Source: Bombyx mori
Lineage: Eukaryota > Arthropoda > Insecta > Lepidoptera > Bombycidae
DNA length: 64,000 bases
Assembly (NCBI RefSeq): GCF_030269925.1
Contig: NC_085109.1
Location: 6,386,001 to 6,450,000, forward strand
Reading direction: 5' to 3'
Shown here: positions 31,933-43,334 of the stretch, piece after piece
How positions within the stretch are numbered: position 1 is the stretch's first letter
Layout: each line of letters opens with the position of its first letter
The notes under the pieces: generated by a model
Told to the model about the DNA's origin: nothing
What the model saw: only the letters and a program-made list of their open reading frames with translations
Databases searched by the model: none
Position numbers and translations under genes: made by a program

Positions 31933-32357
31933 CTAGAGGTCCCGCAGTAGTCGAAATTCGACTATAATTAATTGGAATTGTAAATTTGTACACTATTATG
32001 ATTGTATTTTATACTTCTATAATCACGAATTTCGCCAAGACTATAAAAACTATAGACTATAAAAAATATTAACAAAGACAAACAATATTTAATCTCAATT
32101 TGACGACAGACGTCAAGAACAAAGTTTTGACAATAAATAGTATGCATGCGTGTGTGCGTCAAATACATGGTACGTAGTGTGTGTAATGTTTTCTTTATTG
32201 ATTTAATGTATCTTTTATGCATTATTTAAAAAAAATATTAGCATTGTGCACTTCTTCTCTATATTCTCTATAAGTGTGGAAAATTTCATACTCCTCCATC
32301 CGCGCAATTTTTGTAAAAAGGGATACAAAGTTTTTGCTTCACGTATTAATATATAGA
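31933..32357 (-). mobile_element. Helitron-like element, family D, copy 2
   Basis: 425 bp, same orientation and ends as copy 1 (A|TC…CTAG|T), with the 3' palindrome AGTCGAAATTCGACT intact. Confidence 0.68.
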
Positions 32358-32380
32358 TTATAATTAAAAAGAAATGTGTT

Positions 32381-32527
32381 TTTACTGGTGGTAGGTACCA
32401 CCACCCTGTCTATTTCTGCTGTGAAGTACGGTGGCGCGTTTACGTTGTAGATGTCTATGGGCTCCAGTAACCACTTAACACCAGGTGGGCTGTGAGCCCG
32501 TTCACCCATCTAAGAAATAAAAAATAA
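32381..32527 (+). mobile_element. Bm1-type SINE with large internal deletion
   Basis: TTACTGGTGGTAGGTACCAC joins directly to CCACCCTGTCTATTTCTGCT; a second deletion joins GTGAAGTAC to GGTGGCGCG. Ends ATCTAAGAAATAAAAAATAA. Confidence 0.85.
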
Positions 32528-32705
32528 ATGTGCTACTTCCAGATTATAGTAGGGAAATGTCAGCGCGACTGAGATCTGATTTTTTTGTAATCGAAAATCT
32601 TTATTCTTTCCATCAAGCTTCAAATCACAATGGTGTTTATGAAATTTTCACTTGAAAAAATGTAACCACAAGTTACATTTATACCCCATGTGAAGCACAC
32701 TCATG

Positions 32706-32915
32706 TTTTTTTCAGTTGGCTTAGATAAACAGATAGATGATCGTGATCGCCATTTGTTAATAACTCACTGGAGCCCATCGATGGCATTGAATGAATACCG
32801 CCGCTCAGTTTGGGACACGAGGTCTAAGTCTTTATTGTATATGTCTCAATTGGCCCGTCCCAAATATCAAACCGGAATGCTTTACTTCCTGCTTCTCGGC
32901 AGATTACTAATAAAA
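32706..32915 (-). repeat. Degraded Bm1-type fragment
   Basis: ACTCACTGGAGCCCATCGAT and GACACGAGGTCTAAGTCTTT, then AAACCGGAATGCTTTACTTC, match the reversed 3' body at low identity. Confidence 0.5.
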
Positions 32916-33689
32916 TTTATTCGATACTTAATGCAATCAATGTAATCGATTATAAAAAAAATATAGACTATTTTCACTATCTCGAAAGCTGTTTTGTTTT
33001 CAAGCGACTTTGTTTCGAAATATTTGTGAGTTCCCGTAGTTGAAGGCTTTGAATAAAGACGTGCTCGCCTGAATTCCCGGTCACGTGTCGAACCCGAAAT
33101 TGTTTCAGCATTTTTTTTCTCTCTTATTTATCACGTAATGTTTAACAAGAAGAAAGCCAAGGAAGGCACAGAATACTAATGTCGAGGAAATCACATGTTA
33201 CTGATTAGGCTATAATATGTTTCCAACCTTTGTGACACGTTTAGCTCTGTCAGTATTTTTCTGTTTTGTATGCGTAATGCCCTCTTGAATATTAATGTAC
33301 CTTGCAGTAGTCACAGGATTATCTATTTAGTGTTTAGTGGTTGGTTAGTACCCAGTGTTAGATCACCATTAATTTATCATAAATTGAACCTACTAATTTT
33401 ATGAATTTGTGGATTTTATTTAATTAGTCTTTTATTACACAGTGCCAATCGTTGTGGAAGTTTTTCGTAATGTATTAGGTACGTTATTATAAGAAACAAT
33501 GATAGCTAAAAAATGTATCCCCACATGGTCCCTTCATGTACTACGAGCACACACAGTCTTACCCATTGTTCTACGAAGAATTCGCAAGTATGACTATTAT
33601 TAGATATGATAACATTATAGCTAATTTATTAGAAGCTCTGAAGGTTGTCGTTAAGATCGTCATCATTGCTACCACTAATCCTGTTGAAA
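32916..33689. other. AT-rich unique sequence
   Basis: No feature recognised. Confidence 0.5.
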
Positions 33690-33890
33690 AGTACCAGTGG
33701 TAGTACGTAGGTATCATGAGCACGGAAAGATACTACCACTCTATCTATTCCTGCCACAATGCAGTCATACATTCCCGCTAGAAAACTAGAAAACTGGGAT
33801 CTGTTATACAATTGAAACTTCCAGTTCACCCCTGAAGTAGTAGGTTTCTGTAACCACTTAGAACCAGGGGGGCTGTGAGGTCATTGAAAT
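33690..33890 (+). repeat. Degraded Bm1-type fragment
   Basis: GTACCAGTGGTAGTACGTAG, CTATCTATTCCTGCCACAAT and TAACCACTTAGAACCAGGGG trace the 3' body with many changes. Confidence 0.5.
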
Positions 33891-34472
33891 ATAAAATAAA
33901 TAGAAGCCATTTTGTAGTTCTCTTGTGGTGTTAGTACTCGTTATTTTAATGAAATTGAGTCTTCAGACAGTGAGTGGCTTTCATATTTCGGAATCCGAGG
34001 GTTGCGATTGAGAAGAAGGTCTTCCATCTATCAACGCCAAGCAGAATCTATCGGAGAAGCTAGTATATTAAATATAAGTATAGTAGTAGACGGTGTTTGA
34101 ATTGTGTAGTACGTAGCAGTACTTTTGTTTCTACGACTCTCAAAATTTGCAAAGCGTATTTATTGTATTTGTATTTCCACCCGATTCTGTCTGTAATACC
34201 GGCGCTTGATGCTTTTAATAAACGTGTAATTAGCCTGTTGAAATTTGTTCTAAAACTATTCAACCAAATCCGAGGTCGACATAATCATGCATTCCCTTTT
34301 GAACATTAAGCTTATGCTTGATGCTCAAGCTTATGATTGATGTTCAAACAGCTTAATCTCATCCCTAATGTGTGGCTGTATTTATCTCGGTACCTGCCTG
34401 ACACTAATTGAATCATACATACTCCACTCAATGAAATATATTTTCTTAAATAATCATGAGATTTATTAAGTA
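33891..34472. other. AT-rich unique sequence
   Basis: No gene. Small local repeats of AAGCTTATG/TTGATG occur at 34307-34345. Confidence 0.45.
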
Positions 34473-34837
34473 CTAGCGACCCGCCCTCGCTTCGCTTCGG
34501 AAACATTAATTTTTTTTATTGAATAGTTGAGTCCCGGGATGTTACCCGTGGCTATTATCGTATCGCAGTTGACGCCGCGGGGCGAAGCTAGTCTAAAAAA
34601 AGTAGCCTAAGTTACTCCTTATATCATCAGCTACCTGTCAGTGAAAGTCCCATCAAATTCGGTCCAGCCGTTCCAGAGATTAGCCGGAACAAACGGACAG
34701 TCAGACAGACAGACAGACAAAAATTGTAAAAAAATATATTTTGGTGTATGTACCGTATATATATTCATATGCATGTAGTAAAAAGAGGCTATTTCAATAT
34801 TACAAACAGACACTCCAGTTTTATTTATATATATAGA
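34473..34837 (-). mobile_element. Helitron-like element, family F, copy 1
   Basis: 365 bp; minus strand A|TCTATATATATAAATAAAAC … AGGGCGGGTCGCTAG|T. Contains a CAGACAGA tract at 34700-34720. A copy in the other orientation lies at 56964-57294. Confidence 0.62.
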
Positions 34838-35289
34838 TTATATAATAACAAAATAAATTTCATTGCTCTACTTCCAGAAACTGGCTTATACAACCCTTCA
34901 ATTTAAATAAGATACAAAAGGAATTTATTCAGCAAAAGGTCATCAAGTTTTTTTTTCTTGTGAAGGGGCGGGATGTACTACGATGCTTTACTATAAACAA
35001 ACAAAAATATATAGGGATTCCTCTGTGACAATTTTTATGTTGGAGACATGACCCGAATTCACATGAGGACACTCAAATATAGCTTGTGCCAAAGAAATTA
35101 TTCGACTAGATATGAAATGCAATATTGTTAGATGATTCTTTTTTTGTTAATTAAGCTACAAAAAAAAGTAATATTTGTATAATTATTAATTCAAAGAATT
35201 TTACTTAATGAAATGTGATAAGAGAAATATCGTGTAATAGACCTCGACTACTGCTCAATAGATCTTACCAATGGGAAGGATTTTATAAA
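34838..35289. other. AT-rich unique sequence
   Basis: No feature recognised. Confidence 0.5.
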
Positions 35290-35640
35290 ATGGTAGTGGC
35301 CTGCGGGATAAGACGTCTGATGAATTTGTATCATATCGCAGACAGGTACCAATTTTTCTAATGAAATACGTACTTAACAAATATTCACGAATGACTTTCA
35401 CGGCGAAGGAATAGCATTGTGTAATAAATATCAAACAATCAATAATTTTTATTTGTGTAATTACTGGTGGCAGGACGTTTTCTGAGCCCGTGTGTGTGGG
35501 TACCACTATCCTGCTTGTTTCTGTCATGAAGCAGTAATAAGTTTCGGTTTGAAGATTGGAGCAACCGTTGTACTAAAAAACGGAAACTTAGAACTCATGT
35601 CTCAAGGTAGGCAGCGGCATTTTCGTTACAATTACATCTG
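35290..35640 (+). repeat. Degraded, nearly full-length Bm1-type SINE
   Basis: GTAGTGGCCTGCGGGATAAG (head), TACCAATTTTTCTAATGAAA, AATTACTGGTGGCAGGACGT and a worn 3' body are in the right order. Confidence 0.7.
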
Positions 35641-35799
35641 AAAACAACCACATTTACTTAGATTATGCATCTTTCTCACTCTTTCTCATATTACTATTGT
35701 ATTTTTTTGGCCATCCCTATTCCGTATTACATAAGCGACATGTAATTTATTATTATTATTTTAATAAAAAGTCAATAATATACTATATGTATTATATAT

Positions 35800-35869
35800 G
35801 TCGGAGACGGTCATTAGTTTGGTAGCTAAACAAAGTCGGAGACTGTCATTAGTTTAGTAGCTAAACGAA
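35800..35869. repeat. 35-bp tandem doublet
   Basis: GTCGGAGACGGTCATTAGTT… at 35800 is repeated with three changes from 35835 (GTCGGAGACTGTCATTAGTT…). Confidence 0.85.
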
Positions 35870-35954
35870 ACGCAGCACGATTCCCGAGAGATGACAGCAC
35901 GATTTCAGTATTGTCGGGTGGAGAATTAGTTCTTTTTAAGCCGTTGCGCGGAGT

Positions 35955-35965
35955 GCTCTGCACGC
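35955..35965. repeat. 11-bp TSD of truncated jockey LINE (5' side)
   Basis: GCTCTGCACGC, repeated at 37004-37014. Confidence 0.88.
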
Positions 35966-36763
35966 TCCACATGGTTTTCCTCCCGGATTAGGAGGAGATA
36001 TCTCACACCCCCGATTACCCTCTTCAGCCAAACCCATACCCTGGGCCAGGAAGGTCAAGTACCTGGGTGTCATCCTGGATGCATCCATGACATTCCGCCC
36101 CCATATAAAAACCGTCCGCGACCGCGCCGCGTTCCTTCTCGACAAACTCTACCCCGTGATTTGTAAGCGGAGTAAAATGTCTCTTCAGAACAAGGTGACA
36201 CTTTACAAAACTTGCATAAGGCCCGTCATGACTTACGCGAGTGTGGTGTTTGCTCACGCGGCCCGCACGTACATAGACACCCTCCAATCCCTACAATCCC
36301 GCTTTTGCAGGCTAGCCATCGGGGTTCCGTGGTTCGTGTGGAACGTTGACCTACAGGAGGACCTGGGCCTCGAATCAATACGGAAAGACATGAAGTCAGC
36401 GTCGGAACGGTACTTCGATAAGGCTATGCGTCAAGATATTCACCTTATCGTTTTTTTTTTATTGCCTTTGTAGGCAGACAAGCATACGGCCCACCTGATG
36501 GTGAGTGGTTACCGTCGCCCATGGACTTCAGCAATGCCAAGGGCAGAGCCAAGCCGCTGCCTACCGTTGCCGCCGCTGACTACTCCCCGAATCCTGATCA
36601 CGCAGGAGCCAGTCACCATCGACGCCCTAGACACGTCCTTACGGATCCATCAGATCCAATAACCCTTGCATTAGACACCTTTACCTCTAACACTAGGAGT
36701 AGGGACCCTGGTAACCAACTCGTCGAACGTCGAACTCGGCAAAAAGTTCGACGTGCAACCTAA
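35966..36763 (+). pseudogene. Jockey ORF2 C-terminal fragment, interrupted
   Basis: Translation matches the full-length ORF2 from the ARKVKYLGV region onward: MTFRPHIKTVRDRAAFLLDK, CKRSKMSLQNKVTLYKTCIR, VMTYASVVFAHAARTYIDTL. The frame is cut at 36450 by the inserted repeat and resumes at 36566 (VAAADYSPNPDHAGASH) to the stop near 36761. The endonuclease and catalytic FADD are absent. Confidence 0.9.
36450..36565 (-). mobile_element. Short retroposed repeat inside the jockey copy
   Basis: T run, then TTGCCTTTGTAGGCAGACAA … CCCACCTGATGGTGAGTGGT … AGCCAAGCCGCTGCCTACC. It splits the LINE codons for the VAAADYS region, with CGTT at both edges. Same unit as 27303-27425. Confidence 0.8.
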
Positions 36764-37003
36764 CCTAAACATCAGCCGGCTGAGTTTCTTGCCGGATCTT
36801 CTCAGTGACTCGCGGTTCCGATCCAGTAGTAGATTCATTCGCGAAACAGCTACTCTTGAGTCGTTAGGTCTTCTTTAGAGGCCCTTGGGTAGCTGTTAGC
36901 AAATCCCATCCCGTCCTGGCTGAGCCTTTGCCACCTGGCCCACCTGCCCTGGTAAAACTGGAAAGGCCTCCGGGCCACCAGTACCTTCTCAAACATAAAA
37001 AAA

Positions 37004-37194
37004 GCTCTGCACGCATTTGAGCGGATGGGTCTTGTTGTACGGACCACTATCTTTCGACAGTCAGTACTGCACAGTATTGGATGTGGAACGTTGTCTTTGA
37101 TGATTAGTACTGTCCCTATTGCGGTAGGTGCAGGGAACTCTGTCCGTGACAGATAGTACAGCCCTATGTAACCGTTATCATTCACGGTTGTCAT
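37004..37194 (-). pseudogene. Open frame interrupted by the truncated jockey LINE
   Basis: Minus-strand ATG at 37194 opens MTTVNDNGYIGLYYLSRTEF and continues through IGTVLIIKDNVPHPILC and TRPIRSNACRA. Removing the LINE and one TSD copy, the same frame continues into LRATA-stop at about 35952-35936, giving a 69-codon ORF. I recognise no family. It may be a small gene or part of an unknown repeat. Confidence 0.3.
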
Positions 37195-37804
37195 TTAATT
37201 AGTTCAGTCTCCATTTTTATAGTTCATTTAAATTACTGGGTTATGATCAGTGATTATTAATTAGTAATAAATTTTATGGGCTATACCTCGGTTACATTCC
37301 TGATGTCTGAGTCTTATATTATATATATGTTATATTATATATTCTAGTGAACATATAATTTATCTTTTACATAGCTATTCCAGGGCTTCAGGAGATATTA
37401 ATTCAATGTCGCAACAAGCAGCGAGTCTGGGCTAATCGAATGAACTACGTGTTTTGGGTAAATTTCGAGAGTTTGCGATCAACTGTCGACAGTGTTCAGT
37501 ATACGAATTGTTGAGTTTAATAAAATCATGAAATCTATGTAAATTTATTCAAAAGTCAGGGGATCGTTTAATTGGTTTTGAATATCATTTCTGATCAATA
37601 GAAATAAAAAATAAGAAAACTGATAGTTACTAAAGATGTAGAAATGTAATTGACATGAACTTGATACCTATGTCATATTGAGTCAATTCAAAAATCGTAC
37701 TCTTTTAAGGCTAGCACTTATCCCACATTATATGGGATCGGCGCAGAAAATCTTCTTATCTCTACTACAATAGATTTCACTAAAATGACTAAATGCAATT
37801 CTGG
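37195..37804. other. AT-rich unique sequence
   Basis: No feature recognised. Confidence 0.5.
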
Positions 37805-38005
37805 ATTGCCCTGCCTATTTCTGCCGTGAAGCAGTGATGCGTTTCGGTTTGAAGGGTAGGGCAGCCGTTGTGACCATACTGAGATCTTAGAACTTATATC
37901 TAAAGGCGGGTGGCGCATTTGCGTTGTAGATGTCTATGGGCTCCAGTAACCACTTAACAGCAGGTGGGCTGTGAGCTCGTCCACCCATCTAAGCAATAAA
38001 GAAAA
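37805..38005 (+). mobile_element. Bm1-type SINE, 5'-truncated
   Basis: Begins CCCTGCCTATTTCTGCCGTG and ends CCATCTAAGCAATAAAGAAA. Confidence 0.88.
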
Positions 38006-39140
38006 ATGCAAGTTACTCTTTGTAGTAACCGTACAGTTGTCGTCAATTTCCGTGACCTGTTTCTCGCATTATAACTATTTGGTCTGCATTTATTTTATCA
38101 GAAAAAACAAACGTTCTCCTTTCACAATAGAACACCGGTAAGTTATAGTATGCGGAACACGATCCAACTTGTTTATAACATTTCTGGTGTCTTTTAATAA
38201 TGACAATTAGCGAATTATTCTTTTTTTTATTTTTCATTTTGTTACGACTGCTGCTTACTGCACATTACGTATTTCTCCAAGATATATTCGTTGTTTTTAT
38301 TGCTCTAGAAACTCTATATAAGCAGACGAGGTAACAATCCACCCGGTAATAACTAGTATACCAGGTGCTTCATGAGCTCGTTCAAAGAACTACGCAATAA
38401 AAAAGTGGTTAGGAGCCTGTGAATATCGCCACGCACCTAAAGACAGTGCGAGTTAAGAATTTTACTGTCTAAGCAAACTAAATAAAATGCCGGTTTAATT
38501 TTTGTTACACTTCTCGATTAACTTAACGATAACTTAACACTTATTATTTAACTTTCACTAACTTCCCATTTTGATCATAAAATAATCACTAATTTATAAG
38601 TATTTAAGCATTTACGTATTATAACAACATTAACATTGAATCTCCTATTTAAAGGTTTAAAAAAAATCAAACCAAAAGGGATAGGTTAAACTAATTAAAA
38701 TTTCAAGTAAACCCGAGAAACCAATTAAAATCTAACCTTGAATATAATATAAACAATAATTCAACGTAATTAAATCAAAACATATTAGTAATTCATTAGT
38801 TAAGAAATAAAAAAGCCGTTAAACTCGCATTCGTTATAAAATCTTAAGCAATTGAGAGACTGTTACAATGCTAATTACGTTTGTGATACGCAATGAGTGG
38901 TGAGTTTAATTATAAAATTATTGCGCGTATACTATGTACATACAGCTGCGATGTTCACAGAATAAAATTGACGACGTAGTAAGAAATTTAGAAATATTCA
39001 TTGTCTCCTGTTTACTAAATTAATATATTGCATAATTAATAATTGCAATTATAATATTGCATTAGATCTGTGGATGTTGCGAATTCCATGAATTGCACAC
39101 CGGACGGACTTTTCCATTCTTAAAAAGCTCGGTATTTTTT
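38006..39140. other. AT-rich sequence with one worn SINE relic
   Basis: 38304-38405 (AGACGAGGTAACAATCCACC … CAATAAAAAAG) is probably a degraded Bm1 3' end. Otherwise nothing recognised. Confidence 0.45.
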
Positions 39141-39392
39141 TTATTTTTTTTTTATTGCTTAGATGGGTGGACGAGCTCACAGCCCACCTGGTGTTAAGTG
39201 GTTACTGGAGCCCATAGACATCTACAATGTAAATGCGCCACCCAACTCGAGATATAAGTTCTAAGGTCTCAGTACAGTTATAACGGCTACCCCATCCTTC
39301 AAACCGAAACGCATTACTGCTTCACGGCAGAAATAAGTGGGGTGGTGGTACCTACCCGTGCGGACTCACAAGAGGTCCTACTACCAGTAAAA
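39141..39392 (-). mobile_element. Bm1-type SINE, 5'-truncated
   Basis: T-rich tail, TTGCTTAGATGGGTGGACGA … AAGAGGTCCTACTACCAGTA. It lies about 30 bp from the gypsy LTR. Confidence 0.9.
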
Positions 39393-39422
39393 ATACTATT
39401 ATTATATATTATTACATTATAC

Positions 39423-40150
39423 TATAGACGAGAATTGTAGGTCTCCCGTATGGATGTGGATGAGTATGTACGGGTCGTCCGGACTTGTAGCGTAATTGAG
39501 GGAAAGGTAAGTAAGTACCTGAGTAGGCGCCGTCGGTGTTCGAATAATAAATTAAAATCGACACCTTGCACACTAATGGAATGTTTATTACAATTAACAC
39601 TTAGTCCACACGAAAATACAACACAGTCTATAATTATTAAAATTATGAAGAATGGAAGGTTATGAGCACAGACAGATATTCAGTTTATAAACAGTACACA
39701 GAAGACACTTTACACTTTACGACAATACAGCAACGATAGACACAAAGAAAGCGTGTTATCAAAATTGAGGAAAAAACTTCGAAAACAATACAACAGTAAA
39801 TTATTAGCAAAAGCGACGTGCGTTCAGTACGAGGTATGTTTCGACTGGGGGCGTGGCTAGCCGCGATCAGCTGCGCAAGAGTATATTTCCCAGCTACCCG
39901 CGACATTCCGTTCAAGCGCGCGTGTCCACAGCGCAAACGAACGGGCGACCAGCTGATTGACGCGGTACGATAAATTGTCGTGTGTGTATGTCTGTTTTAT
40001 ATGTAATGTAGTAATAATATATTAATATATATGTTATATGTGTGAATGTATACTCTGTGTGTATTAATAATTATATTAAATAAATATATTATATAAGTAT
40101 TATATTGTCAAGAGTAAATGTGTGTGCATGAAATGTGGGATAAGCCCACA
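39423..40150 (-). repeat. 3' LTR of the gypsy element
   Basis: 728 bp; on the element strand it begins TGTGGGCTTATCCC and ends CTCGTCTATA, so it does not follow the usual TG…CA rule at its end. It differs from the 5' LTR only at 39837 (T versus A at 44634 on the plus strand). Confidence 0.95.
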
Positions 40151-40168
40151 TCACTCCCCCCCAGAGAC
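40151..40168 (-). promoter_or_regulatory. Polypurine tract
   Basis: On the element strand GGGGGGGAGTGA lies directly before the 3' LTR. It primes plus-strand DNA synthesis in LTR elements. Confidence 0.85.
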
Positions 40169-40172
40169 CTGG

Positions 40173-43100
40173 TTAGGGGCGATAAAAATCCGGGAATCTG
40201 ACATGTCGACCGGAACGTGTAGTTGTAGGTGCAGCTCTGTCAGGTGATGGAGCTACCGCAACATCGGGTTCAGATATGTCAGGTGAAAGTGTATTATCTA
40301 ACAGGCCTTCATGAACAGTAAGGTAATACGCAGGTTTTAAGCGGTCAATAGAGACGGTGACAGAGTTACCTTTGATCAGAAGTTTGAACGTCTTGTCACG
40401 TCGTTCTAGTACTTTATGAGGGCCAGTATAGGCTGGCGTAAGAGGAGGACGCGAAGCATCTTCACGTAGGAAGACGTACTCCGCGTTCTTGAGCTCTTTG
40501 AAAATAAAAATATTTTGTTTGTTATGGCGAGAAGCGGGAACCGGTTTTAATTTCTCGGCGAATGAGCGTAGACGAGCCGTAAAATCTGATAAATCAGTAG
40601 TACAGGCTGTGCTCGGCTCGAAAAATTCGCCGGGCAGTCTTAACGGCTCGCCGTACAGCAACTCAGCAGATGAAGTCTGTAAGTCTTCCTTGAACGCGCT
40701 ACGGATACCGAGTAGTACAAAAGGTAGGACTTCTGACCAATTGTCGTTAGCGTGGCATACGATGGAAGCTTTTAGCTGCCTGTGGAAGCGTTCCATAAGA
40801 CCGTTACACGCGGGATGGTAGGCAGTTGTGCGTTTATGCTGGAATCCAGTGGTTTTTGCCAGATACTGAAACAGCGCGGACTCGAATTGACGGCCGCGGT
40901 CTGTAACAATATCTGTCGGGCAACCGAATCGGGATATCCAGCCTGAAATCAGTGCCTTAGCCACCGTTTCTGCGGTAATATCGGGTATGGGCATGACTTC
41001 CGGCCATCGAGTGAACCGGTCTATAGCCGTGAGACAATACCTGTATCCCTGTGATACCGGGAGTGGGCCTATCAGGTCTATGTGGACATGCCTGAAACGT
41101 GCAGTTGGTGCGTCGAAAGTGCCCAAGGGTGCAGACACGTGTCGACTAACTTTTGCGCGTTGGCATGATAAACATGACCTAGCCCAGTTTCTACAGTCTT
41201 TTCGGACCCCAGGCCAAACAAATCGATCGGCTACCAACTTGGCAGTCGCGGAAGCGCCGGGGTGACTTAGCGAGTGGAGACTTTGGAATACCTGTTTGCG
41301 GTAATCCTTTGTGATGAATGGCCTGGGTGTCGGTGTACTGATGTCACAGTACAAAGGATTACGGCATCCAGGATAGTCCATCTTTTTGAGACGGAGAGAT
41401 AAGCTGTCCGTTAAATATTGAGCCAGTTCGGGATCGCAGTTTTGAGCATTTGCGAGGTCGGTGAGACAAATTGGAGCCTCCAGTTCATCGACGCGAGATA
41501 AGGTGTCGGCCACAACGTTATTTTTGCCGGAGATGTGCCTTATATCCGTCGTGAACTGGGATATGAAGTCCAAGTGACGAAATTGCCTGGGCGAACAATT
41601 TTGCTTCCTTTCGTGGAAGGCAAAACTGATTGGCTTATGATCAGTATAAATCGTGAAGTGTCTCGCTTCAAGCATATGTCGAAAGTACTTGATCGCCTCG
41701 TAGATTGCAAGAAGTTCGCGATCATACGGGGAGTACTTGTTCTGCGATGGACTCAGCTTACGGGAGAAAAAGCCTAGAGGCTCCCACGTGTCATTTTTCA
41801 GCTGTTGCAAAACAGCCCCTATAGCCAAATCAGATGCGTCTGTAACCAAAGACAGCTTAGCCTGACAATCTGGATGTGCCAGGAGTGCCGCATTGGAGAG
41901 GCTTTCCTTGGTCTCTGCGAAAGCTTTCAGAGCAACGTCATTAAGGCTAATGGGAGTGGAGCCTTTGACTGAACCCATAAGTAGGGCGTTAAGAGGAGCT
42001 TGTATTTGGGCAGCATTAGGCAGAAACCGCCTATAAAAATTGGCCATACCTAAAAACCGTCTAAGCGTCCTAACGTCTTTGGGTGGGGGAAAGTTTTTGA
42101 TGGCTTGTACCTTCTCGTCCAGTGGTTTGGTTCCGCTCTCCGAGATACGGTAACCTAGAAAAGTTACCTCGGGAGCCCCAAAAACACACTTGGACAAGTT
42201 GATTACCATCCCGTAGTTCCTAAGTCTGGTAAATACTTGGCGCAGATGCTGCTCATGCTGAATGCTGTCCCTGCTAAATATGAGAAAATCGTCCAAATAA
42301 CAGTAAACGAAATCTAGCCCGCGCATCATCTCATCTACAAATCTTTGAAATGTTTGGCTAGCATTTCGTAGCCCAAATGTCATGAACGGGAATTCATACA
42401 TTCCAAAGGGGGTGGTGATCGCGGTTTTTGGTATATCGTCGGCACAGACTGGTATTTGGTTGTAGGCTTTCACAAGGTCGATGGTGCTAAACGTACTACA
42501 ACCAGCGATATTGTGCGCAAAGTCGTGTATATGACGTACTGGATACCTATCTGGGATGGTCCGGGCGTTGAGTTGCCTATAGTCACCACAAGGGCGCCAA
42601 CCGTTGTCTTTTTTCGGTGCCAGGTGTAATGGTGATGACCATGGGCTATCAGACGGTCTAGCTGTACCATCGGCTAGCATGGACTCAAATTCCGCTTTTG
42701 CCACCTTCAATTTCTCGGGTGCTAAACGCCTAGGTGCACAAGCGACTGGAGGCCCTGGTGTAGTCCTAATGTGGTGTTGTGTATTGTGGCTTACCGTACG
42801 TTGTGTACCAGCTGGTCGCGTAATTTCAGGAAAATCGCGCGAAAGCAAAGCATGGTAGTGGGAATCGCCAGTCGGAACCTTCACAAAAAGAATATCGTTA
42901 GTATCGGAGGCCAGTGAAGCTGGAGCAGACAGGGTAGTGGTGTTGTCAATTAATTTCCGATTCTTACAATCTACAATCAGGTTATAGTGACACAAAAAAT
43001 CTACACCTATAATGGGCTTCGTCACATCAGCCACTATAAATCTCCATGGGTAGTTGCGTCGGAGTCCAAGGTCCAGGTTGAGCTGCGAGTACCCATACGT

Positions 43101-43334
43101 GTCAATGGTTGATCCATTGGCTGCTGTCAGTTTGTAGCTGGTTGGTGCACGACGCTCCCGTAGCTGGGTCCTTGGGAAAACGCAGAGGTCGCTACCGGTG
43201 TCGACCAAAAACTGGGTTTTCGTGGTGCGGTCAGTTACGAAGAGGCGACCTGGAGAGTTGAGGCAGTCGTCTGTCGCCATTATCGACTGCCTGTGGCATT
43301 TCCCGACTCGTTGTAGTCGCACGGCTTCTGGCAT
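40173..43334 (-). CDS. pol: Pol polyprotein: protease, reverse transcriptase, RNase H, integrase
   Basis: Open for 1,053 codons from an ATG at 43334, though it is probably made by -1 frameshifting from gag at 43304-43298. Aspartic protease: FLVDTGSDL (Asp45-Gly47). Reverse transcriptase: [13 protein letters not shown] near 231, DYRQLNA near 251, catalytic YLDD at 346-349. RNase H: TDAS at 498-501 and DHKPI near 565. Integrase: HHCC zinc (His687, His691, Cys721, Cys724) and DDE triad Asp753, Asp812, Glu848 with 35 residues between the last two. Domain order PR-RT-RH-IN is that of Ty3/gypsy. No stop or frameshift; all catalytic residues are present. It ends just before the polypurine tract. Confidence 0.96.
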   Translation of the reverse strand: MPEAVRLQRVGKCHRQSIMATDDCLNSPGRLFVTDRTTKTQFLVDTGSDLCVFPRTQLRERRAPTSYKLTAANGSTIDTYGYSQLNLDLGLRRNYPWRFIVADVTKPIIGVDFLCHYNLIVDCKNRKLIDNTTTLSAPASLASDTNDILFVKVPTGDSHYHALLSRDFPEITRPAGTQRTVSHNTQHHIRTTPGPPVACAPRRLAPEKLKVAKAEFESMLADGTARPSDSPWSSPLHLAPKKDNGWRPCGDYRQLNARTIPDRYPVRHIHDFAHNIAGCSTFSTIDLVKAYNQIPVCADDIPKTAITTPFGMYEFPFMTFGLRNASQTFQRFVDEMMRGLDFVYCYLDDFLIFSRDSIQHEQHLRQVFTRLRNYGMVINLSKCVFGAPEVTFLGYRISESGTKPLDEKVQAIKNFPPPKDVRTLRRFLGMANFYRRFLPNAAQIQAPLNALLMGSVKGSTPISLNDVALKAFAETKESLSNAALLAHPDCQAKLSLVTDASDLAIGAVLQQLKNDTWEPLGFFSRKLSPSQNKYSPYDRELLAIYEAIKYFRHMLEARHFTIYTDHKPISFAFHERKQNCSPRQFRHLDFISQFTTDIRHISGKNNVVADTLSRVDELEAPICLTDLANAQNCDPELAQYLTDSLSLRLKKMDYPGCRNPLYCDISTPTPRPFITKDYRKQVFQSLHSLSHPGASATAKLVADRFVWPGVRKDCRNWARSCLSCQRAKVSRHVSAPLGTFDAPTARFRHVHIDLIGPLPVSQGYRYCLTAIDRFTRWPEVMPIPDITAETVAKALISGWISRFGCPTDIVTDRGRQFESALFQYLAKTTGFQHKRTTAYHPACNGLMERFHRQLKASIVCHANDNWSEVLPFVLLGIRSAFKEDLQTSSAELLYGEPLRLPGEFFEPSTACTTDLSDFTARLRSFAEKLKPVPASRHNKQNIFIFKELKNAEYVFLREDASRPPLTPAYTGPHKVLERRDKTFKLLIKGNSVTVSIDRLKPAYYLTVHEGLLDNTLSPDISEPDVAVAPSPDRAAPTTTRSGRHVRFPDFYRP
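43261..43304 (-). promoter_or_regulatory. -1 ribosomal frameshift signal (slippery heptamer plus stem-loop)
   Basis: On the element strand GGGAAAT (43304-43298) is read G GGA AAT in the gag frame and becomes GGG AAA in the pol frame. After a 5-nt spacer (GCCAC), AGGCAGTCG (43292-43284) pairs perfectly with CGACTGCCT (43269-43261) across a 14-nt loop. It lies in the 55-nt gag-pol overlap. Confidence 0.85.

Larger units (their letters stand above)
35966..37003 (+). mobile_element. 5'-truncated jockey LINE with an inserted short repeat
   Basis: Homologous to the last part of the full-length element at 1.8-6.9 kb: end of ORF2, 3' UTR and a short A tail (36997-37003). The 11-bp TSD GCTCTGCACGC brackets it. 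It is interrupted at about 36450-36565 by a retroposed unit. Confidence 0.9.

Noticed and set aside
34060..34309. Overlapping 67- and 70-codon frames on opposite strands
   Set aside because: Mirror-image frames in AT-rich DNA, no splice context or codon bias.
39450..39936. Short frames inside the LTRs (repeated at 44247-44733)
   Set aside because: Occur identically in both LTRs and lack coding features; LTR regulatory sequence explains them.
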